Source: Paludibacteraceae bacterium
Lineage (GTDB): Bacteria > Bacteroidota > Bacteroidia > Bacteroidales > Paludibacteraceae
NCBI GenBank assembly: GCA_017384225.1
Contig: JAFNUD010000073.1
Span: 41,558-105,557 of the forward strand
Length of the DNA: 64,000 bases
Direction: 5' to 3'
Below the pieces are notes generated by a model. It worked only from the letters and a program-made list of their open reading frames with translations, had not been told where the DNA came from and searched no databases. This document shows, piece by piece, positions 1 through 8,443 of this stretch. A program made the translations under genes and the position numbers. Positions within the stretch are counted from its first letter, which is position 1, and each line of letters starts with the position of its first letter.

Positions 1-1
1 G

Positions 2-2050
2 GTAGCAAAATTTTCAGCACCATCAGGTTTTGAATATCAATGGTATACATATGTAGGTGGGGTAAAGACTATGGCAGCAACTACCCAAGATATAGAGGTG
101 CCAATGGATGGACAAATGTACTATTGTGATATTTCACAAGTAGGAAAGCCAAGTTGCTATTTTACACTGTCTGTAGAAGCTGCTCCTCGTTATCCTATCG
201 CAGAGTTTCAAGTTAGAAAGTCAAGTTCTTGTGTAGATACGATATATTTGACCAATACGAGTGGTGTGTCTTTTGATGGAGTGGTGAAAAATGTACCATT
301 AGAACCATGTGATTCTGCCGTGTGGGATTTAGGTGATGGGCGAAAAATCACAACGTATGATATATCACAAATACCAATTACTTATGTTGATTCGGGAACA
401 TATACCGTTACTTTGACTGCTTATTTGACAGATGGAGGATGTCAGGACGTCTATTCTCAAGCAGTGACTATGGCAGGTACTAAACATACTCACAATAAGG
501 ATATACATGCTGCAATATGTGCGGGTGATGTATATACGTTAGGAAATAAAACTTACTCGAATACAGGTGTTTACACCCAACTGTCAAAAACATTGCATGG
601 TTGTGATAGTACGACAACGTTATATCTAACGAAGCATCCTATATATTACAGCGAATATACGGAGCACATTTGTAAGGGAGATGTATATGAGTTTGCAGGA
701 TATAAACTAACAGAAACAGGCGTATATATTGATAGCGCATTGTCTATCAATGGCTGCGATTCAATAACAAAACTGCATTTAGAGGTACACGACCATTTTT
801 ATGAAGAACTATTTATACCTCTTTGTCCAGGTGAAGCGTACAATTTTGCAGGCAGACCTATAGAAAGACCTGGCGTATATGTGGATAGTTCCTTGACTAT
901 CTATGGTTGTGACTCTGTAACCAAAATTACGATTAGCACAAATGACTCCTATTTGATAGATGAATATATCGAAACATGTCATGAAGATACATTTTTCTAT
1001 AGAGGGCAAGTGATAACTAAACCAGGTATTTATTATGATTCTTTATTGACTCAACATGGTTGTGACTCTGTTTATCGTCTGATATACAACAAAACTCCGT
1101 CATATTTATTCCATTCTGAGGATACAATGTGTGTAGGTGCAACCTATTCGTATAGAGGTAAATCCTATACGAGTCCTGGCGTGTATTATGATTCACTGAC
1201 CACTGTTTCAGGTTGTGATTCTATTTATCGTTTGGTGTTGCATACTCATCCTACGTATTTGATATATGCTCTTCAGACGGAAGATATATGTGCCGATGCT
1301 GATACCTATGAGATGATTGTTCAATATGATGGCACTCGTCCAAGTCATTATAATTTACGTTATTCTACTAAAGCTAAAGAACAAGGTTTTAGAGATATTG
1401 TACAAGCTCCTTTCTTGAATGACACATTGCATTTACCAATACCTCATGCAACACCATATATTCGTCCTGACTATTATGATGTGACATTAGAATTGATAAA
1501 TACAACTTGTCCTGCAGTTTCTACCGAATATGAAACCCAATTACTAGTTCGTTATCCATCGTGGATTATTGAGCAAAATTGGCAAGATGTGGTGGCTCTA
1601 AAAAATGCGCAGTATAATGGTGGCTATTATTTCCAAAGTTATGATTGGCATGTTAATAATGTATCGACAGCTCAATCTAAGTCATATTTGTATTTGCCTT
1701 CGTTGCAAGTAGGAGATGAGGTAGTACTATATGCTACACGCAGTGGAGAGGACTATGCTATTCCTACATGCCCGATAGTAATTGAGGAACAAAGCATATA
1801 TGAACAAGCACATCCTGTACCTGTTTATCCTACACGACTTTCTCGATCAAATAGAAATATTACGATAGCCGCACAGAATGATGAAGCGCACTACTATATC
1901 TATGATTCGTTAGGAAGAAGCATAGCCGCAGGTATGTGTTCTGCATCAGGAAAGACTGTTCTGGAATTACCAAATGTGGCGGGATATTATTTTGTAATGC
2001 TTGTAGATGCACAAGCAAACAAGCAAGTAGTACATGTCTTGGTGGAATAA
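2..2050 (+). CDS. Secreted repeat protein with PKD-like and GCDS repeats, T9SS-like C-terminal tail (5' partial)
   Basis: The reading frame is open from base 2 with no stop before the first ATG at 71, so the gene most likely enters from outside the window and 71 is not its true start. The visible part has a PKD-like segment (residues about 60-135 counted from 71, around the motif VWDLGDG), then five repeats of 49-51 residues. Each repeat starts with Cys plus a short acidic/glycine motif (CKGDVYEF, CPGEAYNF), has a central GVYxDS and ends in GCDS followed by a beta strand. The last 75 residues look like a type A sorting tail of the type IX secretion system (YIYDSLGR, then NVAGYYFVML). I infer a cell-surface or released protein; the repeat has no function known to me. 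The same repeat recurs in the genes starting at 48446 and 63006. The next gene is convergent, 67 bp away. Confidence 0.85.
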   Translation, partial: VAKFSAPSGFEYQWYTYVGGVKTMAATTQDIEVPMDGQMYYCDISQVGKPSCYFTLSVEAAPRYPIAEFQVRKSSSCVDTIYLTNTSGVSFDGVVKNVPLEPCDSAVWDLGDGRKITTYDISQIPITYVDSGTYTVTLTAYLTDGGCQDVYSQAVTMAGTKHTHNKDIHAAICAGDVYTLGNKTYSNTGVYTQLSKTLHGCDSTTTLYLTKHPIYYSEYTEHICKGDVYEFAGYKLTETGVYIDSALSINGCDSITKLHLEVHDHFYEELFIPLCPGEAYNFAGRPIERPGVYVDSSLTIYGCDSVTKITISTNDSYLIDEYIETCHEDTFFYRGQVITKPGIYYDSLLTQHGCDSVYRLIYNKTPSYLFHSEDTMCVGATYSYRGKSYTSPGVYYDSLTTVSGCDSIYRLVLHTHPTYLIYALQTEDICADADTYEMIVQYDGTRPSHYNLRYSTKAKEQGFRDIVQAPFLNDTLHLPIPHATPYIRPDYYDVTLELINTTCPAVSTEYETQLLVRYPSWIIEQNWQDVVALKNAQYNGGYYFQSYDWHVNNVSTAQSKSYLYLPSLQVGDEVVLYATRSGEDYAIPTCPIVIEEQSIYEQAHPVPVYPTRLSRSNRNITIAAQNDEAHYYIYDSLGRSIAAGMCSASGKTVLELPNVAGYYFVMLVDAQANKQVVHVLVE
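518..1250 (+). repeat. Five Cys...GCDS protein repeats
   Basis: Five consecutive coding repeats of about 150 bp each. Conserved positions are an opening Cys, an aromatic residue about five residues later, a G-V-Y/I-Y turn in the middle and Gly-Cys-Asp-Ser near the end. The DNA has diverged between copies although the protein pattern is kept, which suggests old duplications under selection for the fold. Confidence 0.75.
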
Positions 2051-2117
2051 GCTGAGACATGACAGAGGTACTACTTGCCTTTGTGAAAATCTAAAGACGG
2101 GTAGCGAGAAAAAGATT

Positions 2118-2714
2118 TTATAAGTTTTTCGCCAAAGTGTCTAAATCTGGATAGGTGATCCAACCATACGTCTCACCCATATGGCGATTAGCGTCTAAGT
2201 CGTCAACGAAATAATAGGGGAATTCATACTGATTATCAACCAAATATTGGTGAACGATATCGTAGATTCCTCTATTAGGTTTGTTGCAATGTACTATGTG
2301 GGAAGAAAACATATAGTCAAACATAGAGAAATCATATTTCTCGTGAATGTCCTGCCAGTGTAATGCGTTGTTGTTGCTCAACATGATTAATCGGTGTCCT
2401 GCATCTTTCCATGATTGAATCAAAGAAAGACGTTCAGCAGGAATACCTGCGTGCATTGCATTCCATGCATCTATCACGTCTTGTGGTGTTGTACCCTCTT
2501 TTGCACACGATAAGATAGTCTGTACAAATTCGTCTGTTGTGACTTCACCACATTCGAACTTATCCATCAAACGATTAGGAATTCCCTCTGCATTAGCTTT
2601 CATCCCTAATACTTCTGCCATTATATCTTCGCCTAACATTGAACGAAAACGTGCGATACATTCAGACATGTTGTGCTGCATAAGCACTCCTCCTAAGTCA
2701 AGGATAATGGTCAT
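2118..2714 (-). CDS. HAD-family phosphatase (YihX-like)
   Basis: A 198-residue haloacid-dehalogenase-type hydrolase. Motif I is DLGGV at residues 6-10 with the nucleophile Asp6; the second Asp of the usual DxD is a Gly, as in the YihX/sugar-phosphatase branch that keeps DLGxV. Motif II is LSNNN, a conserved Lys lies in CNKPNRGIYD, and motif IV is FVDDLDAN near residue 170. The family removes phosphate from small phosphorylated metabolites in the cytosol; the substrate cannot be told here. It is the last gene of the minus-strand run and lies 19 bp after yggS. The ATG start at 2714 is preceded on the coding strand by a short TAGTTAGTAG-type direct repeat. Confidence 0.88.
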   Translation of the reverse strand: MTIILDLGGVLMQHNMSECIARFRSMLGEDIMAEVLGMKANAEGIPNRLMDKFECGEVTTDEFVQTILSCAKEGTTPQDVIDAWNAMHAGIPAERLSLIQSWKDAGHRLIMLSNNNALHWQDIHEKYDFSMFDYMFSSHIVHCNKPNRGIYDIVHQYLVDNQYEFPYYFVDDLDANRHMGETYGWITYPDLDTLAKNL

Positions 2715-2716
2715 GG

Positions 2717-2740
2717 TAGTTAGTAGTTTGTAGTTAGTAG
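2717..2740. repeat. Short direct repeat TAGTTAGTAG
   Basis: Two copies of the 10-mer TAGTTAGTAG (2717-2726 and 2731-2740) separated by TTTG. They fill the gap between the HAD gene and yggS and reach the yggS stop codon. No function is evident. Confidence 0.55.
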
Positions 2741-3411
2741 TCTCGGTTACCGAAAATCGATGAACCTATGCGTACCATCGTACTTCCCTCTTCTATGGCA
2801 ATGAGATAATCGTCAGACATGCCCATGGAGATATTTAGTTCGGCATGCTCCAGAAACCCAGAATGATTCGAAAGTTGTTTTGCCATAGCGCATATCTCAC
2901 GGAAGCAACGGCGAATCTCTTGTTCGTCATCGGTGTTAGTCGCCATACCCATAATACCGCATATTTCTACCCAAGGGAAAGTATTTTGGAAATTGGCAAT
3001 TTGAATTATGAATTGATTCAGTTCCTCTGGCGTGAAGCCCGATTTGGTTTCTTCTTTAGCTATATGTACCTCTAACAACACTTTTACTCTGCGTTGTATC
3101 TTCTCGGCTTCCCGGTTGATAATCTCCAGCAATCGTATGCTATCAACGGAGTGAATAAGATGGATAAATGGTAGGATTTGTTTGACTTTGTTGGTTTGTA
3201 GATGACCTATAAAATGCCAACGAATATCCTTGGGTAATGCCTCGTACTTTAGCAATAATTCCTGTACACGACTTTCTCCAAAATCACGTTCACCACAGTC
3301 ATATGCCTCCTGTAAGGCATTGACAGGGTGAAACTTACTGACACAAATCATCGTTACTCCTTGAGGAAGGAGGCAACGAGTCTTTCTAATATTCTGTTTG
3401 ATATTATTCAC
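2734..3411 (-). CDS. yggS: YggS-family PLP homeostasis protein
   Basis: A 225-residue member of the YggS/PLPBP family, a cytosolic single-domain TIM-barrel protein that binds pyridoxal 5'-phosphate and balances vitamin B6 and amino-acid pools. The PLP lysine is Lys26 in CVSKFHP. Further hallmarks are FGESRVQE, WHFIGHLQTNK, IHSVDS, and near the C-terminus the phosphate-binding SMGMSDDY and VRIGSSIFG. The start is GTG at 3411: the only in-frame ATG is inside the PLP motif, and a stop lies three codons upstream. It follows DUF4494 by 6 bp and precedes the HAD gene, so all three are probably co-transcribed. Length is normal for the family. Confidence 0.93.
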   Translation of the reverse strand: MNNIKQNIRKTRCLLPQGVTMICVSKFHPVNALQEAYDCGERDFGESRVQELLLKYEALPKDIRWHFIGHLQTNKVKQILPFIHLIHSVDSIRLLEIINREAEKIQRRVKVLLEVHIAKEETKSGFTPEELNQFIIQIANFQNTFPWVEICGIMGMATNTDDEQEIRRCFREICAMAKQLSNHSGFLEHAELNISMGMSDDYLIAIEEGSTMVRIGSSIFGNRDY

Positions 3412-3417
3412 TATATG

Positions 3418-3831
3418 TTATATAGCTCGAAATACTTCAAGAATAGGTGAACGAGTGATACTGATAACTTCGCAATCAAGGTTATTCAATGCTTGATGTA
3501 AGGTCTTATTGGCTTCAGTCAGATTGCCTGCTTGTACGTAGATGCTTACTGCTTTGCGTGTTTCCTTGCCATTGTCTTCTACCGTAATCATCTCTACACG
3601 AGCTTTGTACCATCTATCACCCTCTGGGTTAGGAAGCAAATCATAGAACTGTACCTGCTTGCAACTTTTTACCTCCCATTCTCCAGACATAAATGGTTTG
3701 ATCTCTTCTATCAAACGACTTTCAACATCAGTACATGTGAGACCTTCTACCATATAGGCCTCTTTTACAGCAGCTGGGTTATCTTCGCCAGTTTGACGAG
3801 TATAACTAATTTTAATTTCGTAAAAAATCAT
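3418..3831 (-). CDS. DUF4494 domain-containing protein
   Basis: A 137-residue protein matching the Bacteroidota-specific DUF4494 family over its whole length: an N-terminal YEIKISYTR strand, the EGLTCTDVESRLIEEI helix, FYDLLPNPEGDRWYKARV in the middle and a C-terminal ITRSPILEVF. It lacks a signal peptide and membrane segments, so it is likely cytosolic. The biochemical function is not known to me. It sits 6 bp before yggS and 27 bp after the alkaline-phosphatase-like gene; the neighbourhood suggests only co-expression. Confidence 0.88.
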   Translation of the reverse strand: MIFYEIKISYTRQTGEDNPAAVKEAYMVEGLTCTDVESRLIEEIKPFMSGEWEVKSCKQVQFYDLLPNPEGDRWYKARVEMITVEDNGKETRKAVSIYVQAGNLTEANKTLHQALNNLDCEVISITRSPILEVFRAI

Positions 3832-3858
3832 ATGAATTTAATATTGACAAGTTGTAAT

Positions 3859-5340
3859 TTATTTATGGTTGATTATTAGCGATTTGACATCTGTAGCATT
3901 GATTTGTGCGCTTGGGAAAGTACGCATGTTAGGCGACCAAAGCATGAGAGGAGCAGTGGGGTTCTGCTCTATTACATGGTCATATCTTGTTTGCTCATTG
4001 GTGTCCATAATCCAGTGGTCTTGCAACAAAAAGAACACATCGCCAGCTTGTTTACGATGAATAGATGTAGCATACTCCGATCGAATAGCTTCGTGGATAG
4101 GGTATGCCACTTGCACGCCCTCGAAATCCATAAGGAAATTAGCCACTTGTCGCTGAATGGTTTCCAATGAAAGTCGTTTTTGCTCAATAAGTGTACGATT
4201 GAGATATATAAACGATCCATATCCGCCATCAACCCAGCGTTCATGACCGTAAATAGCCATAAGATAGGTGCTTGTGAGTGCAGCTGCTCGGTCGATATTG
4301 AAATGTTGGATGGTGATACCAGCTGTCTCATACATCTGTACAGAGTGTCCTTTGATCGGACGCCCGACGAGCATTATCTGGTAGTTGGTTTTACCAATAC
4401 GATGATCAAGTTGCTCCATTAAATACCCCAAGTCTTGATTGATATTTAGGTACATATCTTCTTGTTCGGCTGATTGTATTGCATCTGATTCTGCTTTTGG
4501 AGATAGGGTGGTGAGTTGCAATAGTAGCAAATCGGGAGTCATATCTTCTCCCATTTTTTCTGTTTTTTGCATGTTGAGTGCTAACTCCACAACAAGAGTA
4601 TTGGCAGCAGGTGTTTGCAAGATACACTTGTTGGGCAGATAATTGAATAGTCTTCGGCGTTCATCTTTTGTGGGTGATGTGTACATGGATATATCCAATC
4701 GAGGAGTCCAACTGCGATTGGCAATATCGTTGATTCGTTCACTGATATTCATGGCATCTGCTGCGGTAGGGAGACCTTCTGAATAGGAAGAAGTAGTTAC
4801 CCATTTAAGCGAATGATGATCCAACCAGCAACATGCATTAGCCGCATGTCCTGCCATGAGTATAGTAGCTTGTGGTTGCAGACCAATAGCGTAGATTTTG
4901 GCATCAGTTCCTTGTTGGATACGCCATTCATCGGTGATCGTTGTAGTGCTAATAGCTTGTGGTGAAAGTTGTAATGTAGTGCCAATGCCAGCAGCATTAG
5001 GATCGTTTAGGATAGGATTGATGGTACGATAATTACGTGAGAAACTATTATCACCCATGATTCCATGATGCGATGGGGTGGTACCTGTCATTAGTGTTGC
5101 TACTGTTTCTTGTCCACCATTGACTAAATGAGGAAAAGCAATCGTTGTCTGAAATGCTTCTTCGCTGAGTGTTCGTAATCCGCCTGCTGACCAGTAGGGG
5201 CGGAGCTTTGTCAAATTCTCTTGTGTCATGCCATCCACTACAACCACTATAGTTAGACGTGGTTGAACTGCAGATAGTGATGTGGGAATCAATACCAGTG
5301 TCAAGGCTATCAGCGTAGCCAATAAACGAGTCGTGCGCAT
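3859..5340 (-). CDS. Alkaline-phosphatase-fold exported protein, probably a pseudoenzyme
   Basis: A protein of about 493 residues from the ATG at 5340, which opens a clear signal peptide (MRTTRLLATLIALTLVLIP, cut near SLSA). The frame extends 44 codons further up to 5472, but that part lies inside the preceding gene in another frame, so I reject it. The fold is that of the PafA/type I phosphodiesterase group: VVVVDGM (Asp36), TGTTPSHHGIMGD (85-97), the AGHAANACCW segment and a C-terminal RYD. However, the nucleophile Thr with its following GH is not recognisable ahead of TGTTP; the D..GH pair is replaced by TTLSPKAES; the DHG motif reads VGRPIKG; and the last metal-binding His is missing. I infer loss of phosphatase activity. 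It overlaps lnb by 31 nt. Confidence 0.8.
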   Translation of the reverse strand: MRTTRLLATLIALTLVLIPTSLSAVQPRLTIVVVVDGMTQENLTKLRPYWSAGGLRTLSEEAFQTTIAFPHLVNGGQETVATLMTGTTPSHHGIMGDNSFSRNYRTINPILNDPNAAGIGTTLQLSPQAISTTTITDEWRIQQGTDAKIYAIGLQPQATILMAGHAANACCWLDHHSLKWVTTSSYSEGLPTAADAMNISERINDIANRSWTPRLDISMYTSPTKDERRRLFNYLPNKCILQTPAANTLVVELALNMQKTEKMGEDMTPDLLLLQLTTLSPKAESDAIQSAEQEDMYLNINQDLGYLMEQLDHRIGKTNYQIMLVGRPIKGHSVQMYETAGITIQHFNIDRAAALTSTYLMAIYGHERWVDGGYGSFIYLNRTLIEQKRLSLETIQRQVANFLMDFEGVQVAYPIHEAIRSEYATSIHRKQAGDVFFLLQDHWIMDTNEQTRYDHVIEQNPTAPLMLWSPNMRTFPSAQINATDVKSLIINHK

Positions 5341-6317
5341 AAATGAATAGTAGGTAAGATAAGTAGTCGCCAGCCAAAACCAACCAGCGGATGAATGGAA
5401 AAGAACGTGAGGAAAATGACGATTCCTAATAAGACAAGATATATCAGACATAGGATAGCATCTATCCACCATGAAATTTTCTTGCGTTGTCTATCCCATA
5501 TGCTGATTGTCAGCATAAGCAATGCAAATAGCACTATTCCCCATCGGCAATCTGCGTACCAAGGTACGGGGGCTATTTGGAATGCTTGGATATCCTCTTG
5601 AATAACCAAGGGGGAACCATCGGAGAGTTGTGCTTCTGAAACATAGAACATTAGTTCTTCTGGGAGGAATAGGCGTTGCTCATTAGTCATGAGTTGATTG
5701 GCGTTGTTTCCAAATATAAGATTGATACCAAAATCCACCCATGAGTATTTGCCTGTATAATGTGATATTGTAGAGCGAAATGGTTGATTGACATATCCTT
5801 GATAGTGGGATATAATGCTGTCTTGCAATGTGTTCTTAAGCAGATGGTAAGGACGAGTAGCGCAGTTGTCAAAGACGAAATTGTATAGGTAGTAGCGATT
5901 CTTTGGCTGGTAGTTGATGAGTAAAGCATCGAGAATCGATTGCTTTTGCTCTTGGCTGAGATTCAACTCTTGTAAATAGGTTTTTCGTCCAATCTTGCTA
6001 TAGAAATCTATAAAATACGAATAAGGTTCAATCCCCAATTGATAGTAGGTGTCGCCCTTAATGAATTTGAAATAAAACCCATCTTCAATCAATGAGAAAA
6101 TACCATAATTGAAGACAATATCTATGTTGTTCTCATTGTCTAAAACACGAATAGCGGAGTGCCCATACCTTGCCCAAACTTCTGTCCCAGGAGTACAGGT
6201 GATAAGGTAAATATGAGCGTCCTTGCTGAGTGTGATAACATGTCCGTTAGCGAAGGATTGGGCCCATGTCCCGATCAATCCTACAAGGAGTAATATGATA
6301 AAAAGTAATCTACGCAT
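5310..6317 (-). CDS. lnb: Lipoprotein N-acyltransferase Lnb (DUF4105 family)
   Basis: A 335-residue membrane-anchored protein. Residues 1-19 form a signal or first membrane segment. The periplasmic domain has the hallmark His53 in ARYGHSAIR, FNYGIFS at 69-75 and Cys152 in FDNCATRP, the predicted catalytic His and Cys. Three hydrophobic segments follow in the last 100 residues. The family (formerly DUF4105) is, from memory, the Bacteroides enzyme that adds the third acyl chain to lipoproteins in place of Lnt. The C-terminal membrane part seems somewhat shorter than in relatives. The start overlaps the preceding PAP2-like gene by 8 nt and the end overlaps the next gene by 31 nt, so translation is probably coupled. 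Confidence 0.82.
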   Translation of the reverse strand: MRRLLFIILLLVGLIGTWAQSFANGHVITLSKDAHIYLITCTPGTEVWARYGHSAIRVLDNENNIDIVFNYGIFSLIEDGFYFKFIKGDTYYQLGIEPYSYFIDFYSKIGRKTYLQELNLSQEQKQSILDALLINYQPKNRYYLYNFVFDNCATRPYHLLKNTLQDSIISHYQGYVNQPFRSTISHYTGKYSWVDFGINLIFGNNANQLMTNEQRLFLPEELMFYVSEAQLSDGSPLVIQEDIQAFQIAPVPWYADCRWGIVLFALLMLTISIWDRQRKKISWWIDAILCLIYLVLLGIVIFLTFFSIHPLVGFGWRLLILPTIHLCARLVYWLR

Positions 6318-6942
6318 AAGATAAAATCATATTGGGTATGAAGGTGAATAGGAGACCTAATATATAGCCACTTACTACTTGTGCTGGTGTGTGTGCATTC
6401 AAATGTAAGCGCGCATACATGAGCAATAGGGATATAATCAATACAGTGATAATCATTCCCAATGGTAGTACAGAATAATATAGAGCCAAGCTACAAATAC
6501 CTCCTAACAATCCTCCCATAGCAGTGAGATGTGCAGAAATTTTCCACCAATGATTGATAATTGTTACTATAGTGAGTGCACACGTAGCTCCTATCGCCAC
6601 TAGTAACCAAACCATAGGCATTTGCAGAGTCGATCCTACAAAGTAGCACCAAAATCCATAGCACACGATAGAGTATATATATGGTGTGGTACGTTCTTTA
6701 GCATTATCAATATGCAAAGATGAGACGCTGCCACGTTTCCATAGAATCAGCAATAGCGTAATGGGAATAAGGGCTGTGATAACAAATGTACCACTGATGG
6801 CAACTCCAATATACACATTAGGCAGGTTGGGCGTGCGAGTATGCATAGCTGCCATATATAATCCCATGCCATATGTGGGCATGAATAATGGGTAGAGCAA
6901 AATACTCAGCGCCTGAGATAAGATGTTGAATATCCGTTGCAT
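6310..6942 (-). CDS. PAP2-like integral membrane protein
   Basis: About 210 residues with six or seven hydrophobic helices. The C-terminal part (SAHLTAMGG, then ARLHLNAHTPAQVVSGYILG) matches the end of the PAP2 phosphatase fold in Bacteroidales membrane proteins, where HTxxQVxxGxxLG stands for motif C3. Motifs C1 (KxxxxxxRP) and C2 (PSGH) are weak: DNAKERTTPYIYS and SAH. It may therefore be a divergent or non-catalytic member acting on a lipid phosphate, or not an enzyme. I place the start at the ATG at 6942; a GTG one codon earlier is also possible. It lies between rpoN and lnb and overlaps lnb by 8 nt. Confidence 0.75.
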   Translation of the reverse strand: MQRIFNILSQALSILLYPLFMPTYGMGLYMAAMHTRTPNLPNVYIGVAISGTFVITALIPITLLLILWKRGSVSSLHIDNAKERTTPYIYSIVCYGFWCYFVGSTLQMPMVWLLVAIGATCALTIVTIINHWWKISAHLTAMGGLLGGICSLALYYSVLPLGMIITVLIISLLLMYARLHLNAHTPAQVVSGYILGLLFTFIPNMILSYA

Positions 6943-6957
6943 CACTCAAGAGTTATC

Positions 6958-8421
6958 TTATATTTGATGACGTAGTCGAGCAACAGGAATACCCAATTGT
7001 TCGCGGTATTTAGCTACAGTGCGACGTGCAATAGCATAACCATTTTGATGGAGGATCTCTACTAAATCATCATCTGTGATGGGGTGCGACTTATTCTCAT
7101 TATCAATCAATTCGCGTACCTTCTGCTTGATTTCACGAGTAGATATTTCTTCACCATCTTTTTTAAGAATAGCTTCTGAGAAAAAGTATTTAAGTGGAAA
7201 AAGACCGAATTGCGTATCCACGTACTTATTGCTACAAACGCGTGATATAGTAGATACATCGTATCCTGTTCTGTCAGCTATGTCTTTGAGCACCATAGGT
7301 TTTAAATAGATGCTATCGCCTTGTAAAAAGAACTCACGTTGATATGCTACTATAGCACTCATTGTCTGCAGCATGGTTTCGTTTCGTTGGCGCAGCGCAT
7401 CAATAAACCATTTGGCAGAATCAATCTTGTTTTTTACGAATCGTAGTGCTTCTTTGTTGGATGCATGTGTATGATTTTCTTGTGAGTATAAATCCAACAT
7501 CTGACTATATTCTGGCGATACATGTAGCGGAGGTATATCACCTTGATTGAGTGATACGATCAGTTCGTCATCCTCTTCTTCTACAATAAAATCAGGTACA
7601 ACTACCGACTGATTCCTATCATATACTGTTCCTAACCAACTATTACCTGGTCGTGGGTTAAGGCGAGTAATCTCGCTTATCGCAGCTTTGAGCTCTTCCT
7701 CGCTGATACTTAGTCGTTGAGTGATCTTGCTGTATTGTTTGCGCGAGAAAGCATCAAAAAATCGGGAGATGATGATGGTTGCGAGTTGGATAGTATTAGT
7801 TGGTTCGTGTTGCCTCAATTGGATGAGTAGGCAGTCTTGCAAATCATATGCGGCTACGCCAGGAGGATCAAACTGCTGGATTTGAGCTATAATCTCCTTC
7901 ATCTTTTCGTCGGTCACAGTAATACCTTCTCTAAAGCTGAGGTCATCTACCAATTCCTCTGCTGTACGGCGCAAATAGCCGCTATCATCAATATTGCCTA
8001 CTACAAACTTGGCGATGTGTCGATCGGGTTTATCCATCTTGGTAAGATAGATTTGCGACTTGAGGTATTCACCAAAGCTCATTCCTACTGAAAATGGAAT
8101 ATCTTCTTTCGCTTTTTCGTGTGATTGGTTGCTGTAGTTGCCGCGTTCGATTACATCGTCATCTTGCACGTAGTCATCATAGTTGAAATCTTCGTTTTGT
8201 AGAGGATTGGTATATTCGTCATTGATGTCTTGGTCTTGAAAATCAATGTCTTGTGTCTTATCAGCCCCCTCTTCTAAAGCGGGATTCTCTTGCAACTCTT
8301 CGTTGATACGTGCTTGCAACTCACACGCAGGCAACTCCAACATTCGCATCACCTGAATTTGTGCAGGTGATAGCTTGGTTTGAAGTTTTTGCTGTTGTGT
8401 TAGTGTGAGTGAGGTAGCCAT
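6958..8421 (-). CDS. rpoN: RNA polymerase sigma-54 factor
   Basis: A 487-residue sigma-54. Region I is the Gln/Leu-rich N-terminus (LTLTQQQKLQTKLSPAQIQV, ending in the ELQENPALEE motif), the contact point for AAA+ activators. An acidic region II covers about residues 50-90. The core-binding domain with FDPPGVAAYDLQDCLLIQL follows, then the DNA-binding HTH part, and the RpoN box reads ARRTVAKYRE at about 465-475, which contacts the -24 promoter element. Length is normal for Bacteroidota. It sits between the DegT aminotransferase (22 bp upstream) and the PAP2-like gene (15 bp downstream). No sigma-54 activator was seen in the window. Confidence 0.96.
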   Translation of the reverse strand: MATSLTLTQQQKLQTKLSPAQIQVMRMLELPACELQARINEELQENPALEEGADKTQDIDFQDQDINDEYTNPLQNEDFNYDDYVQDDDVIERGNYSNQSHEKAKEDIPFSVGMSFGEYLKSQIYLTKMDKPDRHIAKFVVGNIDDSGYLRRTAEELVDDLSFREGITVTDEKMKEIIAQIQQFDPPGVAAYDLQDCLLIQLRQHEPTNTIQLATIIISRFFDAFSRKQYSKITQRLSISEEELKAAISEITRLNPRPGNSWLGTVYDRNQSVVVPDFIVEEEDDELIVSLNQGDIPPLHVSPEYSQMLDLYSQENHTHASNKEALRFVKNKIDSAKWFIDALRQRNETMLQTMSAIVAYQREFFLQGDSIYLKPMVLKDIADRTGYDVSTISRVCSNKYVDTQFGLFPLKYFFSEAILKKDGEEISTREIKQKVRELIDNENKSHPITDDDLVEILHQNGYAIARRTVAKYREQLGIPVARLRHQI

Positions 8422-8443
8422 GATGCTTTACGATACTAGTGAG

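Noticed and set aside
5341-5472. A 44-codon N-terminal extension of the alkaline-phosphatase-like gene
   Set aside because: It lies in the preceding lnb gene in another frame, and a clear signal peptide starts at 5340.
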